Shown here piece by piece: positions 54,415 through 64,000 of a DNA stretch of 64,000 bases. This stretch comes from Theocolax elegans. Its lineage: Eukaryota > Arthropoda > Insecta > Hymenoptera > Cerocephalidae. A program made the position numbers and the translations under genes. The notes under the pieces were generated by a model. That model was not told the DNA's origin. It saw only the letters and a list, made by a program, of their open reading frames with translations, and made no database searches. The stretch lies in the NCBI GenBank assembly GCA_026168455.1, contig CM047429.1, positions 32,013,850 to 32,077,849 of the forward strand, in the 5' to 3' direction. How positions within the stretch are numbered: position 1 is the stretch's first letter; the number at the start of each line of letters is the position of its first letter.

Positions 54415-54590
54415 AAAAATAGCCTATTTTTAAATGTTTAAAATCGCATACCTACGATCTTAATTGATTTAGATGGCTACAATTTTGGCTCACTTATTTT
54501 TTTTTATAGTATAGTAACATACTAAATTTTTAGCCCGATTGGTTGACCCCCCCCCCGGACCGATTTACAAATAAGTATTGGAATGACGCA
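54415..54590. repeat. Repeat end with C-tract, copy 2
   Basis: Inverse-orientation copy of 36710-36880. It ends near AAATAAGTATTGGAATGACG. Confidence 0.8.
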
Positions 54591-54599
54591 TATATATAA

Positions 54600-55130
54600 A
54601 TACACTCCGCATCAAAATTATCGCAACAAGATTTTTTACAGAAAAATTGCCATTTTTTAAATGCTTGTAGCTCGGTCAATTTTCATCGTATTGAGATAAT
54701 TTTTTGAGGAAAAGATAATGCCTAATAGCTGCGAGATAATGCTACATTGCTATGTCTTAATCAGGCATACCAACTTCTTTTTCTTAAACAACGCAATAGA
54801 TTGCACGTTTACCTGGATTACTAAAAATTTTTTTTCGAAAAACAACAAATACCACCTTAAAGTAGACTTTTTAACGAGTATTTTAAAAAAAAATTGACCC
54901 TCTACGACTTTTTTTGACCGAGTTATGCCATTTTAAAGATCTTCCTATGTTTTAGTCAAATTGTGGCCCTGAAAAGGGCCGATTGTGTGAACCGTTTCTT
55001 ACATTAGAAACCCCGCGGTCTGAATCCCCTACAAAACAAAAAAAAATTATCTCAATGCGATGAAAATTGATCGAATTACAAGCATTCAAAAATGGCCATG
55101 TTTCAAATCACCACGGCCTTCGTGACCCCT
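54600..55130. mobile_element. Foldback repeat, probably a MITE
   Basis: GGTCAATTTTCATCGTATTG near 54676 pairs with CAATGCGATGAAAATTGATC near 55053, each next to similar sequence (TTTTTAAATGCTTGTA and the CAAGCATTCAAAAA type). Sharp ends are not clear. Confidence 0.65.
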
Positions 55131-56173
55131 ACGTAAACCATATTTGACTGTCCATTCATTGTTGAAGCAAAAGGACAACGAAACAAACAAAAAAAAATAT
55201 TACACAATTAGCAATAATTCCTCGGTTGCTAACGCTCCACCGGCCGAAATTATACTAATTTTATATTTATTTTTTATATTTTTTTTATCATTATAATTTT
55301 AAAATTTAATTGATTAACAATGTATAATATAATATGTAATTAATTAACCTAGTATTCAGTTGTAAATAATTTTTTTTAATCAATAATATAAAAACAACAG
55401 TATATTATATTTGCAACATTGTATATACTTATTCAATCTTAGTCAATTACTCAAGAGTTTAAAGGTACTGAACATTTTTCTACATGTTACTGAACCAATT
55501 AAAAAATTATTGAAAATAACCGACATAACAAAAGTTTCACTGGAGTAATGGAATATAATTTTTAGTTTTAATACGTAATAACGCATATACCATTACTTAC
55601 AATATTTCCACACTTTTCCTGTAGCAAGCTACATCAATCTAGTAACAAATGTGTGTTTTTTCTACTAGAAACAAAATTATCCGATGTATATTATTATGGA
55701 GCGTGCGCAGTTGTTACTTACCAATTATAGATATGCGCAATTGTCATTTTTGCACATATAAATAATTTATATTTATATATATTAATTTATATTTATAAAT
55801 AAATATAAATATAGCGTTTGCATATTTATATACCTAAAGGTTGTAGTTCGTTGACAGGGTAGTATTCGTGTTTGCGTAGTAAAAAAAGTATCACATCCCT
55901 ATTTGCCAAATTTTTTTACATTATTAGAAACACTACCAAAACAGAATTGCTTGATCGATTATTCTGATGCTGCTTTATATTTAGTTTGCAAGTACTGCAT
56001 TTGCTTTTGCGCTATGTGTAACAATTATTTTTAAAGTTTTCTTAAAACTTAAAATTCATATTGTCTCTTACATGTATATTTAATTTATAGAATGTTGACA
56101 AAGAATTACTGTAATAAACAAATGCTATGTTTTTATTCCGTTTTGAAGAACTAAAATAATGTTTATTTATCAG
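55131..56173. other. Unassigned AT-rich DNA upstream of the FAR exon
   Basis: No preceding reductase exon is seen here. AT-rich, with poly-T and TATA-like tracts. Confidence 0.4.
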
Positions 56174-56371
56174 ATGTTTAATCGAATTCGAAAAACAGTT
56201 CCCGATGTATTTGGAAAACTTATTCCTTTAAATGGAGATATTACTTTGAAGGATTTGGGTTTAAATCATGAGCAGAAGATTACTGTGCTAGCAGAAGTAA
56301 ATATAGTATTTCATTGCGCTGCTACACTAAGGCTTGAGTCCAACCTTAAAGATGCTATATTCATGAATACG
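56174..56371 (+). CDS. Exon of a fatty acyl-CoA reductase (host gene or fragment)
   Basis: A 66-codon open block preceded by TTATTTATCAG (acceptor) and followed by GTAAGT (donor), both in phase 0. It reads like the conserved N-terminal Rossmann region of insect fatty acyl-CoA reductases: KLIPLNGDITLKDLGL, then VNIVFHCAATLRL and LKDAIFMNT. These membrane-bound enzymes reduce acyl-CoA to fatty alcohols for waxes, pheromones and cuticular lipids. No neighbouring exons are found within the window on this strand, so it may be part of a gene with long, transposon-filled introns or an isolated fragment. The frame and both splice sites look intact. Confidence 0.8.
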
Positions 56372-56377
56372 GTAAGT

Positions 56378-56960
56378 TTACATAAACTACTATATACATA
56401 CTTGACATAATTGACCTTGAAAAAGTTGTCACTTCGCCACAATTGATATTTTCATTCAAAGTCTAAAATGAAGCTTGAAACAATACCTTTCTTGATTGTA
56501 AATATCTCAAAAAATTCAATAATTAACTTGGTAATATCCATTTCATCTTCTAAAAGAAATTTTTCTATTCTTTAAATTATCATAACTTTTTACAGACTTG
56601 CAGGGCAGTTACGAGCTACAGTCTATTAGAAAGGTATTGTTTCAAGCATTTTTTAAGCTTTTGAATGAAAAATCAATTTCGGGCAAAGTTACAATTTTTC
56701 AAGGTCAATATTGACATATAGTTTATGCAACATTGACCTCTAGACACATAGAATTTTAACTCTGAAGTATACATTCTAGACTTAACTAGCAAGCAATGTT
56801 ACATGTAACTTTATGTAGTAAAAATTAATATATTTTGATTTAAATACTGTAGTGGCAGATATTGTAGAATAGAAACTTGACAACTTTTGAACAAATAAGT
56901 TTTAGTAACTCAATATTTTTTTGTGTTTTCTGAAAAATATTTCCGGTTTTTACCTAAAAT
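56378..56960. mobile_element. Old partial copy of the 28.5-kb foldback MITE family
   Basis: Diverged match to the inner parts of 28465-29459 (TTTACATAAACTAC, CGCCACAATTGAT, ATAACTTTTTACAGA). It begins within a few bases of the FAR exon donor site. The outer ends are missing or decayed. Confidence 0.75.
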
Positions 56961-57309
56961 TTGGTATTTGATCTATGGTTTCCGGTTGGCGCTTGTATGT
57001 GATTCCATCGGTGTGGTTTGACTGGCTCTATTTTTCGTCATTGGACTAAAGTGATTCGATCACTTAAGGAAGACGCGAGGTCATATTGTTTTTAGTGCTG
57101 TGAGTTTTGTATAATAAAATTAATCACCATGCTCACAATTGAGCGATAAATAGGTTAAAGAAAATCGAGAAGCAAAATTTAAGGTTAACCAGCGATTGAT
57201 GAAAAATGTTTACATCATTACGCTGAAACCCCATCGCAGCGACACCTGCAGCTGTTCCAGTAGACTATTAATAATTACACAACACAACCAGGCGGGCAAC
57301 CCTACTGAA
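56961..57309. other. Unassigned DNA
   Basis: No gene recognised. Confidence 0.3.
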
Positions 57310-58300
57310 AATGCACATGTGATTATAATCACATGGGGAAATATATGTTGAAGAACATGCTAAATCACATGATTAATCATGTAGTATAATATGTGTGCTA
57401 TTGAGAAATAAATTGCTATTAAGAAATATCGTATTATATAAATAATGAAGAAACTTTTGTGAAATTGTAAAAAAAATTCCCACAAAAATCCCGTTATTAG
57501 TGTAGAAATCTCGGAATACCTTAAAAATTCTAGACATTCTGAAAAAATCCCGTTATTATTGCAAATATCTCGGAAAACCTGAAAAATTCCCGAAATGTCT
57601 GAAATTCCCAAGAAATACCATATATAGTTATGTACGTATCATGGCATATAAAAAGAGGTCATACGTTCGTACGGTCCTACGTACGCAGACTGCAGACAGA
57701 AACTTTACAGTCGAAAAGCTAATAAAACGATTATCTAAAAAATTTGTAATAGTCTTAAACATTCCTTGTATCAATGCGATATCAGATTGGATTTATGAAA
57801 AATCTTATTTACTAAATATTTTTGCCAGGATAAGAGGTTCTTTACAGAAAAAGTCACATTTCACTTATAAAATTATAATATTATGAAGTTTTACATTTAT
57901 ACTCTCTCTACATAATTTCTATTAAAGTTTTAAATACAAATATCTTTTTTGTAATATACACAATTAATTATAACAAAAATTATGTACTTAAATTAATTAC
58001 GTAGAACAGAAAAATGCCTTTTATTTTTTTTCCATAATTTCATGACGTTTTTGCATTATTTACATAAGATCTTTCTCAATGTGGTGTACCAAATACCTAA
58101 TATGAAAATTCGTTATAAAAAATTTAATATAAATTAATATACAGTTATATCAAACTGTTTTTGCTATAAGCGCGTGTTTAAACATGTGTAAAAACAATCA
58201 TGTTATTTGGCATGTGAAAAATCACGTGCTAAATTACATATTATACTATATGATTAATCATGTGATTTAGCATGTTTTTACAGTTTGAATGCCGCACGGA
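57310..58300. mobile_element. Probable TIR element (about 1 kb)
   Basis: GCTAAATCACATGATTAATC near 57360 is mirrored by GATTAATCATGTGATTTAGC near 58250. Inside are a 60-bp direct repeat (57482-57602, AAAATCCCGTTATTA) and an 81-codon ORF at 57641-57886 with no recognised domain. No transposase. Confidence 0.7.
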
Positions 58301-59240
58301 TGTTTATTTTATTATCGCAGCTGCTCAGCAGTACGGTTGAACTTACCGTATTTTTCCCGCGTTGCGGCGGCGGTTACCTATCCGCTCTACCAAATCTGTT
58401 AAGTATTAGTCTGAAACCGAGGTCCAATTTTAGATAACAACCAGGTAAAAATCAAATCTGAAAAATATACGGGTTCTTAGGGTCACGGAAGGAATCGTAC
58501 GTGGGATAAAATTCAATTACTCGTATACCGGATTAAGATACAAGTCGGTAAACGGCCGGCTTGTAGAGAGAGGGGGGAAATATTGCGAACTAAAATAATA
58601 TACACAATCAACGGGACTGATATAACGCAATAAATTAGCTAATTATTAGCGATTAACACACGATCACGTGATGTAGTACCACTTACTTTATTTACTGCTG
58701 TAATCGTTAGTTAATTAACGATCAGCCGATCAGTCGCGCTCTCTCTGTCTATCTTATTGCGGTGGAGGCCGAGTTGTCCGGTAGTCTGTACTCCGAGATT
58801 GCATGACTGCAGGTCAGTTTCCTATAGTGAAACTCACACCGCAAAAGCACACACGTACACCGACGATTTATCAGGTACAGGTGGAGCTAATCATGGAACG
58901 CGGGAAACAGCAACTGTCGTGTGTCAAGGCGGTTATATCATTTTCGTCGATTTCGCCCGCGTAGCTACGCGAACCGAACCGAGCCGAATTTCTCCGGCCC
59001 GAGCCGATGCGAACATGACGATACTAATCGCTCGCGTTGCTCGAATTCGTCAACTGGTAAAGTAAACAATACTTTACCGTTACAATGTTATTACACATAT
59101 ATTCGATTAATTACATGAACATTTTTAGTAGGAAACGATAAATAGATCGAAACCGTGATTTGAAACGTCAATGCTCAACTCAAAAACAGACTACGTAACA
59201 ATTTGTAAGCAACAATCTAATTCATAGTATTAAAACGATC
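58301..59240. other. Unassigned DNA, partly GC-richer
   Basis: Short ORFs at 58757-59118 have no recognisable protein character. Possibly the upstream part of the element with the ORF at 59241. Confidence 0.3.
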
Positions 59241-59970
59241 ATGGTACATTTCAAAAATACTTCAACGCAACGCGCAACAAATAATAGTAACAACATTCTT
59301 CAAGAAATATTGGAGAAAATTAGCGTGCTATCAGCCAATCTCTTGGAAGTTAAAAACCAACTTGGAAACATTAATACTACCGTGAAATCGATTGTGAACT
59401 TTGAATTTGAAGATCGAGATAAAATTTGGAACATTGAAAAACAAGCCTTGACTAAAAGACTAGATATTATAGAACTAAGAGAAGAATCGCGCTTAAAAAA
59501 ATATAAAAGAATAACATTATTATACTTGATTATTATTGCTGACTTGACGCAACTCCAAACAACTGTGAAGAGGAGGTATATTAACTGTTTACGGTAAAAA
59601 TAGAAATAAATACTAACATTTTAGATACATCAATTATAAAATCAACTTCAGGCTCTCAATCATTAAACGTTAAGCTAGACAGTAATATAAGTAAGGAGCT
59701 AATTATGGTAAACAGAAACAAACTACACGCTAGTAAACTTTTTATAACTAAAGATCGGACAACGAAAGAACGTGAAATTCAATAAGAACTTTATAAGATC
59801 GCCGATGATGAAAAACGCAACGACAAAATAGTCAATGTCAGTTATCTAAAAATTATTATTGACGGCATTGAAAAATCTTGGAAGGAGATATCTAAATGCG
59901 AGGACGATGGAAACATGACCTCTTCTTCCCTACAACAGGATTGGTGGCCCTGTTTTTACATAACGGCACA
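59241..59970 (+). pseudogene. Decayed coiled-coil ORF, possibly a LINE ORF1 remnant
   Basis: An ATG-started 118-codon frame (59241-59597) has heptad-like coiled-coil sequence (ILEKISVLSANLLEVKNQL). Downstream, in another frame and with one stop, 59745-59965 reads TTKEREIQ, then ELYKIADDEKR and KIVNVSYLKIIIDG, a pattern that reminds me of a basic C-terminal domain common in hymenopteran retroelement ORF1 proteins. That resemblance is from memory and weak. No reverse transcriptase follows. Confidence 0.4.
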
Positions 59971-61100
59971 AGTAACGAAAACAACTTGATACTGCATATT
60001 ACCCACCATACCGTTATTTCTGATCACATATGTAACACTATAAACTCTAATCTATTTAACAATTGTAATAGTAGCTCCATTAATAATAGTAACAATAACT
60101 TCATAAATATAAATTTTTGGAATTTCCACTATTTTAACAAATTACATAGCTTATCAGGCAGGTCATTATAAATTAGGCAGACATTATTGAAATGAGGAAG
60201 AATAAGTGATATAACAAATTTCCCTCTAATTGCGAAAGAGAGAACGTTATCTTGGTTACGAAGTTTATGTAAGACACCGTATCGACTCCAGGGTAGAAGA
60301 TCACGCGATCACGGCGATGGCTTCCAAAATCCACTCTCTCACAGGTGGTTTCAAAAACGCACTAACTCTGTGAAAATTTCAAAATTGCGTTAAACTTTTT
60401 TAATTTTTTCTTATAACATTTGTTAAATAACATTAACATTTATTAAATTATTAAATAATGTTGAAAATTCAATCGACTTGGAAAGTGTCAATCTTTTATT
60501 TAAAATATCATAATATTTAAAAAAAGCTTATATTTAATTGTATTTCTTTTATTAATTAGGTAAATCAATAATTCAATCATACAAATATTTATGTATATAT
60601 TAAAATTGTTTTTTAAACACAGATCAACAATTTTAAGGTGAGGAAAATCATAAAGAAAAATAAAAAATAATTTCACGTTTAAAAATATATAAATATTTTA
60701 AATTTGATATTGAAAATATAACACTTAAATAATTCAAAATTAAAATGATTATCTACTATAATATTCACTGATAATATTTATAATAGACAGCAGGAATTAC
60801 TCCTGTTGAACACATATGTTCCAAGTCTTTTTTCATGTTTGTCCAATTCTGTTTTACCATTGAACAATCTTAACAAAGGATATTCTTTGCCAATACATTC
60901 TTTGTTCGGATTAAAACAGACTTGGCCTCTTCATGGTAATCGTATTTAACAAAAACGTTTATTTTTACCGCCTTCCTAATTTGATTGTTGGCTAGTGGGC
61001 AGAAATTCAAAATTTCATTTACGATGTAAAATGGCTCATTTTTTAGCATCTTTTATAATTACAAGCCCACAAAAAAAAGTTTCGTGCGCGGTAGACCACT
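59971..61100. other. Unassigned AT-rich DNA
   Basis: No gene recognised. The Asn-rich ORF at 59896-60171 is low complexity. Confidence 0.4.
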
Positions 61101-61400
61101 TTATGTTTTTGTGGTCGCTGAACCCGAATCCCTCATCCATTTGACCCGGGCATGTTAGGATCAAGGTTAGGCCTAGGTCAAATTCACAAAATTCATCGCA
61201 AAGTAAACCAGTATATCAATATGTTTTTGAAGTCGCGGAATCCAAATCCGTGGACCATTTGACCCGCGCACGTCAGGATCAAGGTCAGGCCAAGGTCAAA
61301 TTCAGAAAATACATCGCAAACAATGTGAACCAGTATGTCTACATGTTTTTAGGGTCACTGAATACGAATCCGTGGACCATTTAACTCGGTCACGTCAAAA
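61101..61400. repeat. Tandem repeat of about 120 bp, 2.5 copies
   Basis: GTCGCTGAACCCGAATCC near 61114 recurs diverged near 61233 and 61354, each followed by CCATTTGACCC-type and AGGATCAAGGT-type sequence. Confidence 0.88.
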
Positions 61401-62070
61401 TGTACCATATAATTGAAAATTCACCAAAGCCATCGAATGCATTACTTTATCTGTAAAACTATATTATAAATTCCAAAATCACTCGATCCCTATCACCCAA
61501 TAATCCGATTATCTATTAAACCGATAAATCCATAACCTAAGACAATCTGCCCTTCCGTACTCTTTTATCCTCAAATGACCTGTGAAGTGGATTACGTTTG
61601 CGCTATTTACTATTGCCAGGGTGCTAACATTACCGTCCACCTGCAGGGCAGCGCGTCGTCGCTGATTTCGTTACCTCAAAGAATTGAAGAGTAGATCATT
61701 CCACACATATTCTTATGAAACAGTGTCACCATCTCCAGTGTTTTATGAAGTAGCAGGACTTTTCATTACCACAATTGTTCATGAGTTATGGAATCCCTAC
61801 TTGCATGATTTTACTCAGTATGTATACCTGACATGTATCACGCGAAAAATCTTAAATTGAGATACAATATCCAGAAACACAACGAGGTTATATGAACTCA
61901 ACCAAAGTCAAGTGATTGCAGATAACATATGCAGAAGTGTTAAACATAAAAAGACATCCATAAAGTCTACAGATAGTGGAAAAGAAGATTAATCGTGAAT
62001 AAATGACGAAGTAGGCAAAGAAGACATTGAAGAAGTATGTAGTGAAAGTAATAATGATGATTATTATTAG
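61401..62070. other. Unassigned DNA before the R1-type LINE
   Basis: No gene recognised. It ends in ATT-rich sequence at about 62046-62069, where the LINE begins. Confidence 0.4.
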
Positions 62071-62194
62071 CGGGGAGTCCTGTTCCCGTATGCGCCGCGT
62101 CCCCCGGGTGGCGGATGGGGGAAAGCTCGTCACGCTTGCGTAAAGGGTAGAGGTAAAACAAAATAGCCTCCGTGGACCAAATAGTTGAAGAACA
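62071..62194 (+). other. 5' UTR of an R1-clade LINE
   Basis: A sudden GC-rich start (GCGGGGAGTCCTGTTCCCGT, later GTGGCGGATGGGGGAAAGC) after AT-rich DNA looks like the true 5' end of an R1/Waldo-type LINE. Confidence 0.55.
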
Positions 62195-63756
62195 ATGATG
62201 AGCAAGCGAATGGAATACCTACTACCCCAAGCGGGCAGCTCCAAACTAGGAGTCAATCCCGACGTCGGTTCCGATCGGGTGAAAGCCCCGGTGACCGGCG
62301 CTGGCCTCATCGATTTTGGGGGAGGCCACCAAGCGCTTCGGTCTACGGACACGTCACAGGTGGAGCCCTCGAAAGAAAACCCCCAACAGCAGCCGTCGTT
62401 ACAGATGTTGAGTATTGCATCCGCAAGCAGGTTACGAAGCGACAGCGTTACCAGCCTTGGTAGTGCCATCAGTGGCATCTCTGCCTATAGTAAGGAATCG
62501 CAAGAGAAGATACAAATATTCCGCAAGGAATACGAGAAGGTAGAGAAGGCGCAGGAGGACATCGACTCCACTTACGACCATCTAAAGAGCAAACTCCAGC
62601 CTATATTGGCTGCTTGTGCAAAGCAGCCTAACATCTCCATGGTCGTTAAGACAGGGCTGAAGACCGTAGACACTCTTGTACAAGAGTTCTACGGAAAAAC
62701 CAAAAAGATGTTTTCGGCAGTCGACGATTACAAGTGCGAAGTCGAGGATTATCGAGTTGGTCACGAGAATCGTCGGCGGCCTAAGAGAAGAAGCATAATA
62801 ACTAAAGCCGCCTTTACGGCTACAGCTAGAATGCAGGCTCAAAAGAGAAGAAGAGAGGGCCCCCAAAGCCCCCCCGAGGTCTCTCAGAGCCGAAAGAGAA
62901 AGAAGCCTCGAAGGGAGGTCCAGCACGTGGCATGGACAAGCAGCAATTCAAGTCCGCGTCAGTGGCGGGAAAAAAGCCATTGGTCAAGTCGGGACAGGCG
63001 CCTCTTGATAGGAGAAAGTGCCAGATGGCGCTGGTATCCAGCCTGGTGGTCACTGTCGCGAGGGACCGTACGTTTGCTGAAGTCTTGGGGAAGCTCCGAA
63101 GGGAAGTCAATACAGATGACAGCGGCGCTTAGGTTCGGAGCGTACGGCCGACATAGCGGAGATGATGAGATGTCCTGCTCCGGCTGGGTAAAAAGACGGA
63201 CGCAGCAGCATTCGCGGAAAATGTCCGCATGGCTACTCAAGGTATGGGAGAAGTTAGGATCCGAGATCGAAGGGTAACCCTGGAGATCAGAGACCTGGAC
63301 GCTCTCACAACGAGAGACGAAGTGTTGGCGGTCCTAAATAAAGTTCTCGCGTCTCCGCCTGAGAGCCGAGAGGTGAAGCTTTTGGGTCCCAACCGCAATT
63401 AACAAAAGACAGCCATCGTAAAGCTAGATCACGAGACCGCTGACAAGCTATAGTCGATGCGACATCTTTGCGTCGGCTTTGTAAGCTGTCGCGTTCGGGA
63501 TCGAGTTTTGGTCGAGAGGGTGCTATCGGTGCCTAGAATTTGGCCACACGAAACGGAAGTGTAAGGGAGTGGACAGGTCCTCGTCATGCTACAAGTTTGG
63601 CGAGCCTGGACACAACCTTAAGAATTGCAAGAGTGCTCCCAAATGTTTCCTTTGTCCATCAAAGGGTGCTCAGGGAGTATCTCACATGGCGGGGTCCAGA
63701 GCCTGTGCCATCTTTCGGCGCGCGCTCGAAACCGCAAGGAAGGCCGTTTCACGATA
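62195..63756 (+). pseudogene. ORF1 of an R1-clade LINE, frame-shifted
   Basis: Starts at the ATG at 62195. The first 190 codons have a long helical region (YSKESQEKIQIFRKEYEKVE). After about 62770 the true frame moves: 62932-63132 carries RTFAEVLGKLRREV, then a piece with VTLEIRDLDALTTRDEVLAV near 63270-63340, and 63540-63756 carries three zinc knuckles (CYRCLEFGH, CYKFGEPGHNLKNC, CFLCPSKG). This order is typical of R1-clade ORF1. At least three frame breaks and several stops make it non-functional. No clear ORF2 start is seen by 64000. Confidence 0.82.
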
Positions 63757-64000
63757 AGTGGCAGTCTCAACGAGGGAGGAAAGAATAAGTAATGAATGAC
63801 GTATGTCACAGACGCGCCTTCGATCTTGAAGTAATGTGAAAAACAGTTCCGGGCTGGGCAGGTCAAAGCGTTGGGTTTGGAGTTTTAGTCGGTAAGAATC
63901 CGGCACTGTCGGCGAGTGCGGACCCTCGTCGTCGTCTTATGAAAGATTTCTCTAGTTTCCCACGAAAAATCGCAAGCGATTCCTCCTAATATACCTTTTA
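63757..64000. other. Window end after R1-type ORF1
   Basis: ORF2 would be expected here, but no endonuclease sequence is recognised before the edge. Confidence 0.4.

Noticed and set aside
57641..57886. 81-codon ORF inside the TIR element
   Set aside because: No transposase motif or other domain is visible, and the element looks non-autonomous.
58757..59118. ORFs of 65-102 codons in GC-richer DNA
   Set aside because: Composition-driven open frames with no recognisable protein features or splice context.

Overview
The window looks like a transposon-dense stretch of an insect nuclear genome, most likely hymenopteran and possibly an ant. It is AT-rich, with GA/TC microsatellites, Ty3/gypsy, CR1/Jockey-type and R1-type retroelements, foldback MITEs and one exon-like piece of a fatty acyl-CoA reductase. 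The species cannot be told from the sequence alone. Almost every long ORF belongs to a mobile element, and most elements lie on the minus strand.

Layout: (1) 1-7191 plus 30439-33869 is gypsy element A, whose 3' end lies beyond base 1. It has a 5' LTR, a tRNA-Lys-like primer site, gag, a canonical -1 frameshift signal, pol and a third ORF open at the window edge. (2) 7192-30438 is element B, a 23.2-kb LTR retroelement inserted into the leader of A with a 4-bp ATTG target duplication. (3) 33880-34827 is a foldback MITE, followed by mixed repeats to 36.8 kb. (4) 36856-40940 is a broken CsRn1-clade gypsy element with a tRNA-Trp primer site. (5) 40941-44340 is a repeat array with a very large inverted duplication that includes the 3' end of the neighbouring LINE. 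(6) 44340-49300 is a degenerate CR1/Jockey-superfamily LINE. (7) 49.4-51.2 kb is GA-rich satellite, and 51.6-55.1 kb holds more MITEs. (8) 56174-56371 is the acyl-CoA reductase exon. (9) 57-62 kb is mostly unassigned DNA with a MITE, a 120-bp tandem repeat and a decayed ORF. (10) 62071 to about 63.8 kb is the 5' end of a decayed R1-clade LINE.

Element B is the remarkable object. Its LTRs differ at about three bases by eye, so it is young. Between a tRNA-Gly primer site and a polypurine tract it carries gag, pol, a six-copy 73-bp hairpin repeat and an extra cargo: a 91-aa coiled-coil ORF, a 236-aa basic/cysteine protein, an errantivirus/baculovirus-F-like Env (frame-broken), a second unrelated glycoprotein resembling those of chuviruses (one in-frame TAG), a 104-aa CxxC protein and a BIR-RING inhibitor-of-apoptosis protein. 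On the opposite strand, next to the 3' LTR, is a separate acidic gene with a promoter-like region, a 5'-UTR intron, a SUMO-interacting-type C terminus and a polyadenylation signal. Good splice acceptors sit at or just before several of the start codons. The arrangement resembles a complex retrovirus: Gag-Pol from full-length RNA, envelopes and accessory proteins from spliced RNAs, and one antisense regulator. The anti-apoptotic gene and the two envelopes would suit an element that moves between cells. That is inference from gene content; nothing here shows activity.
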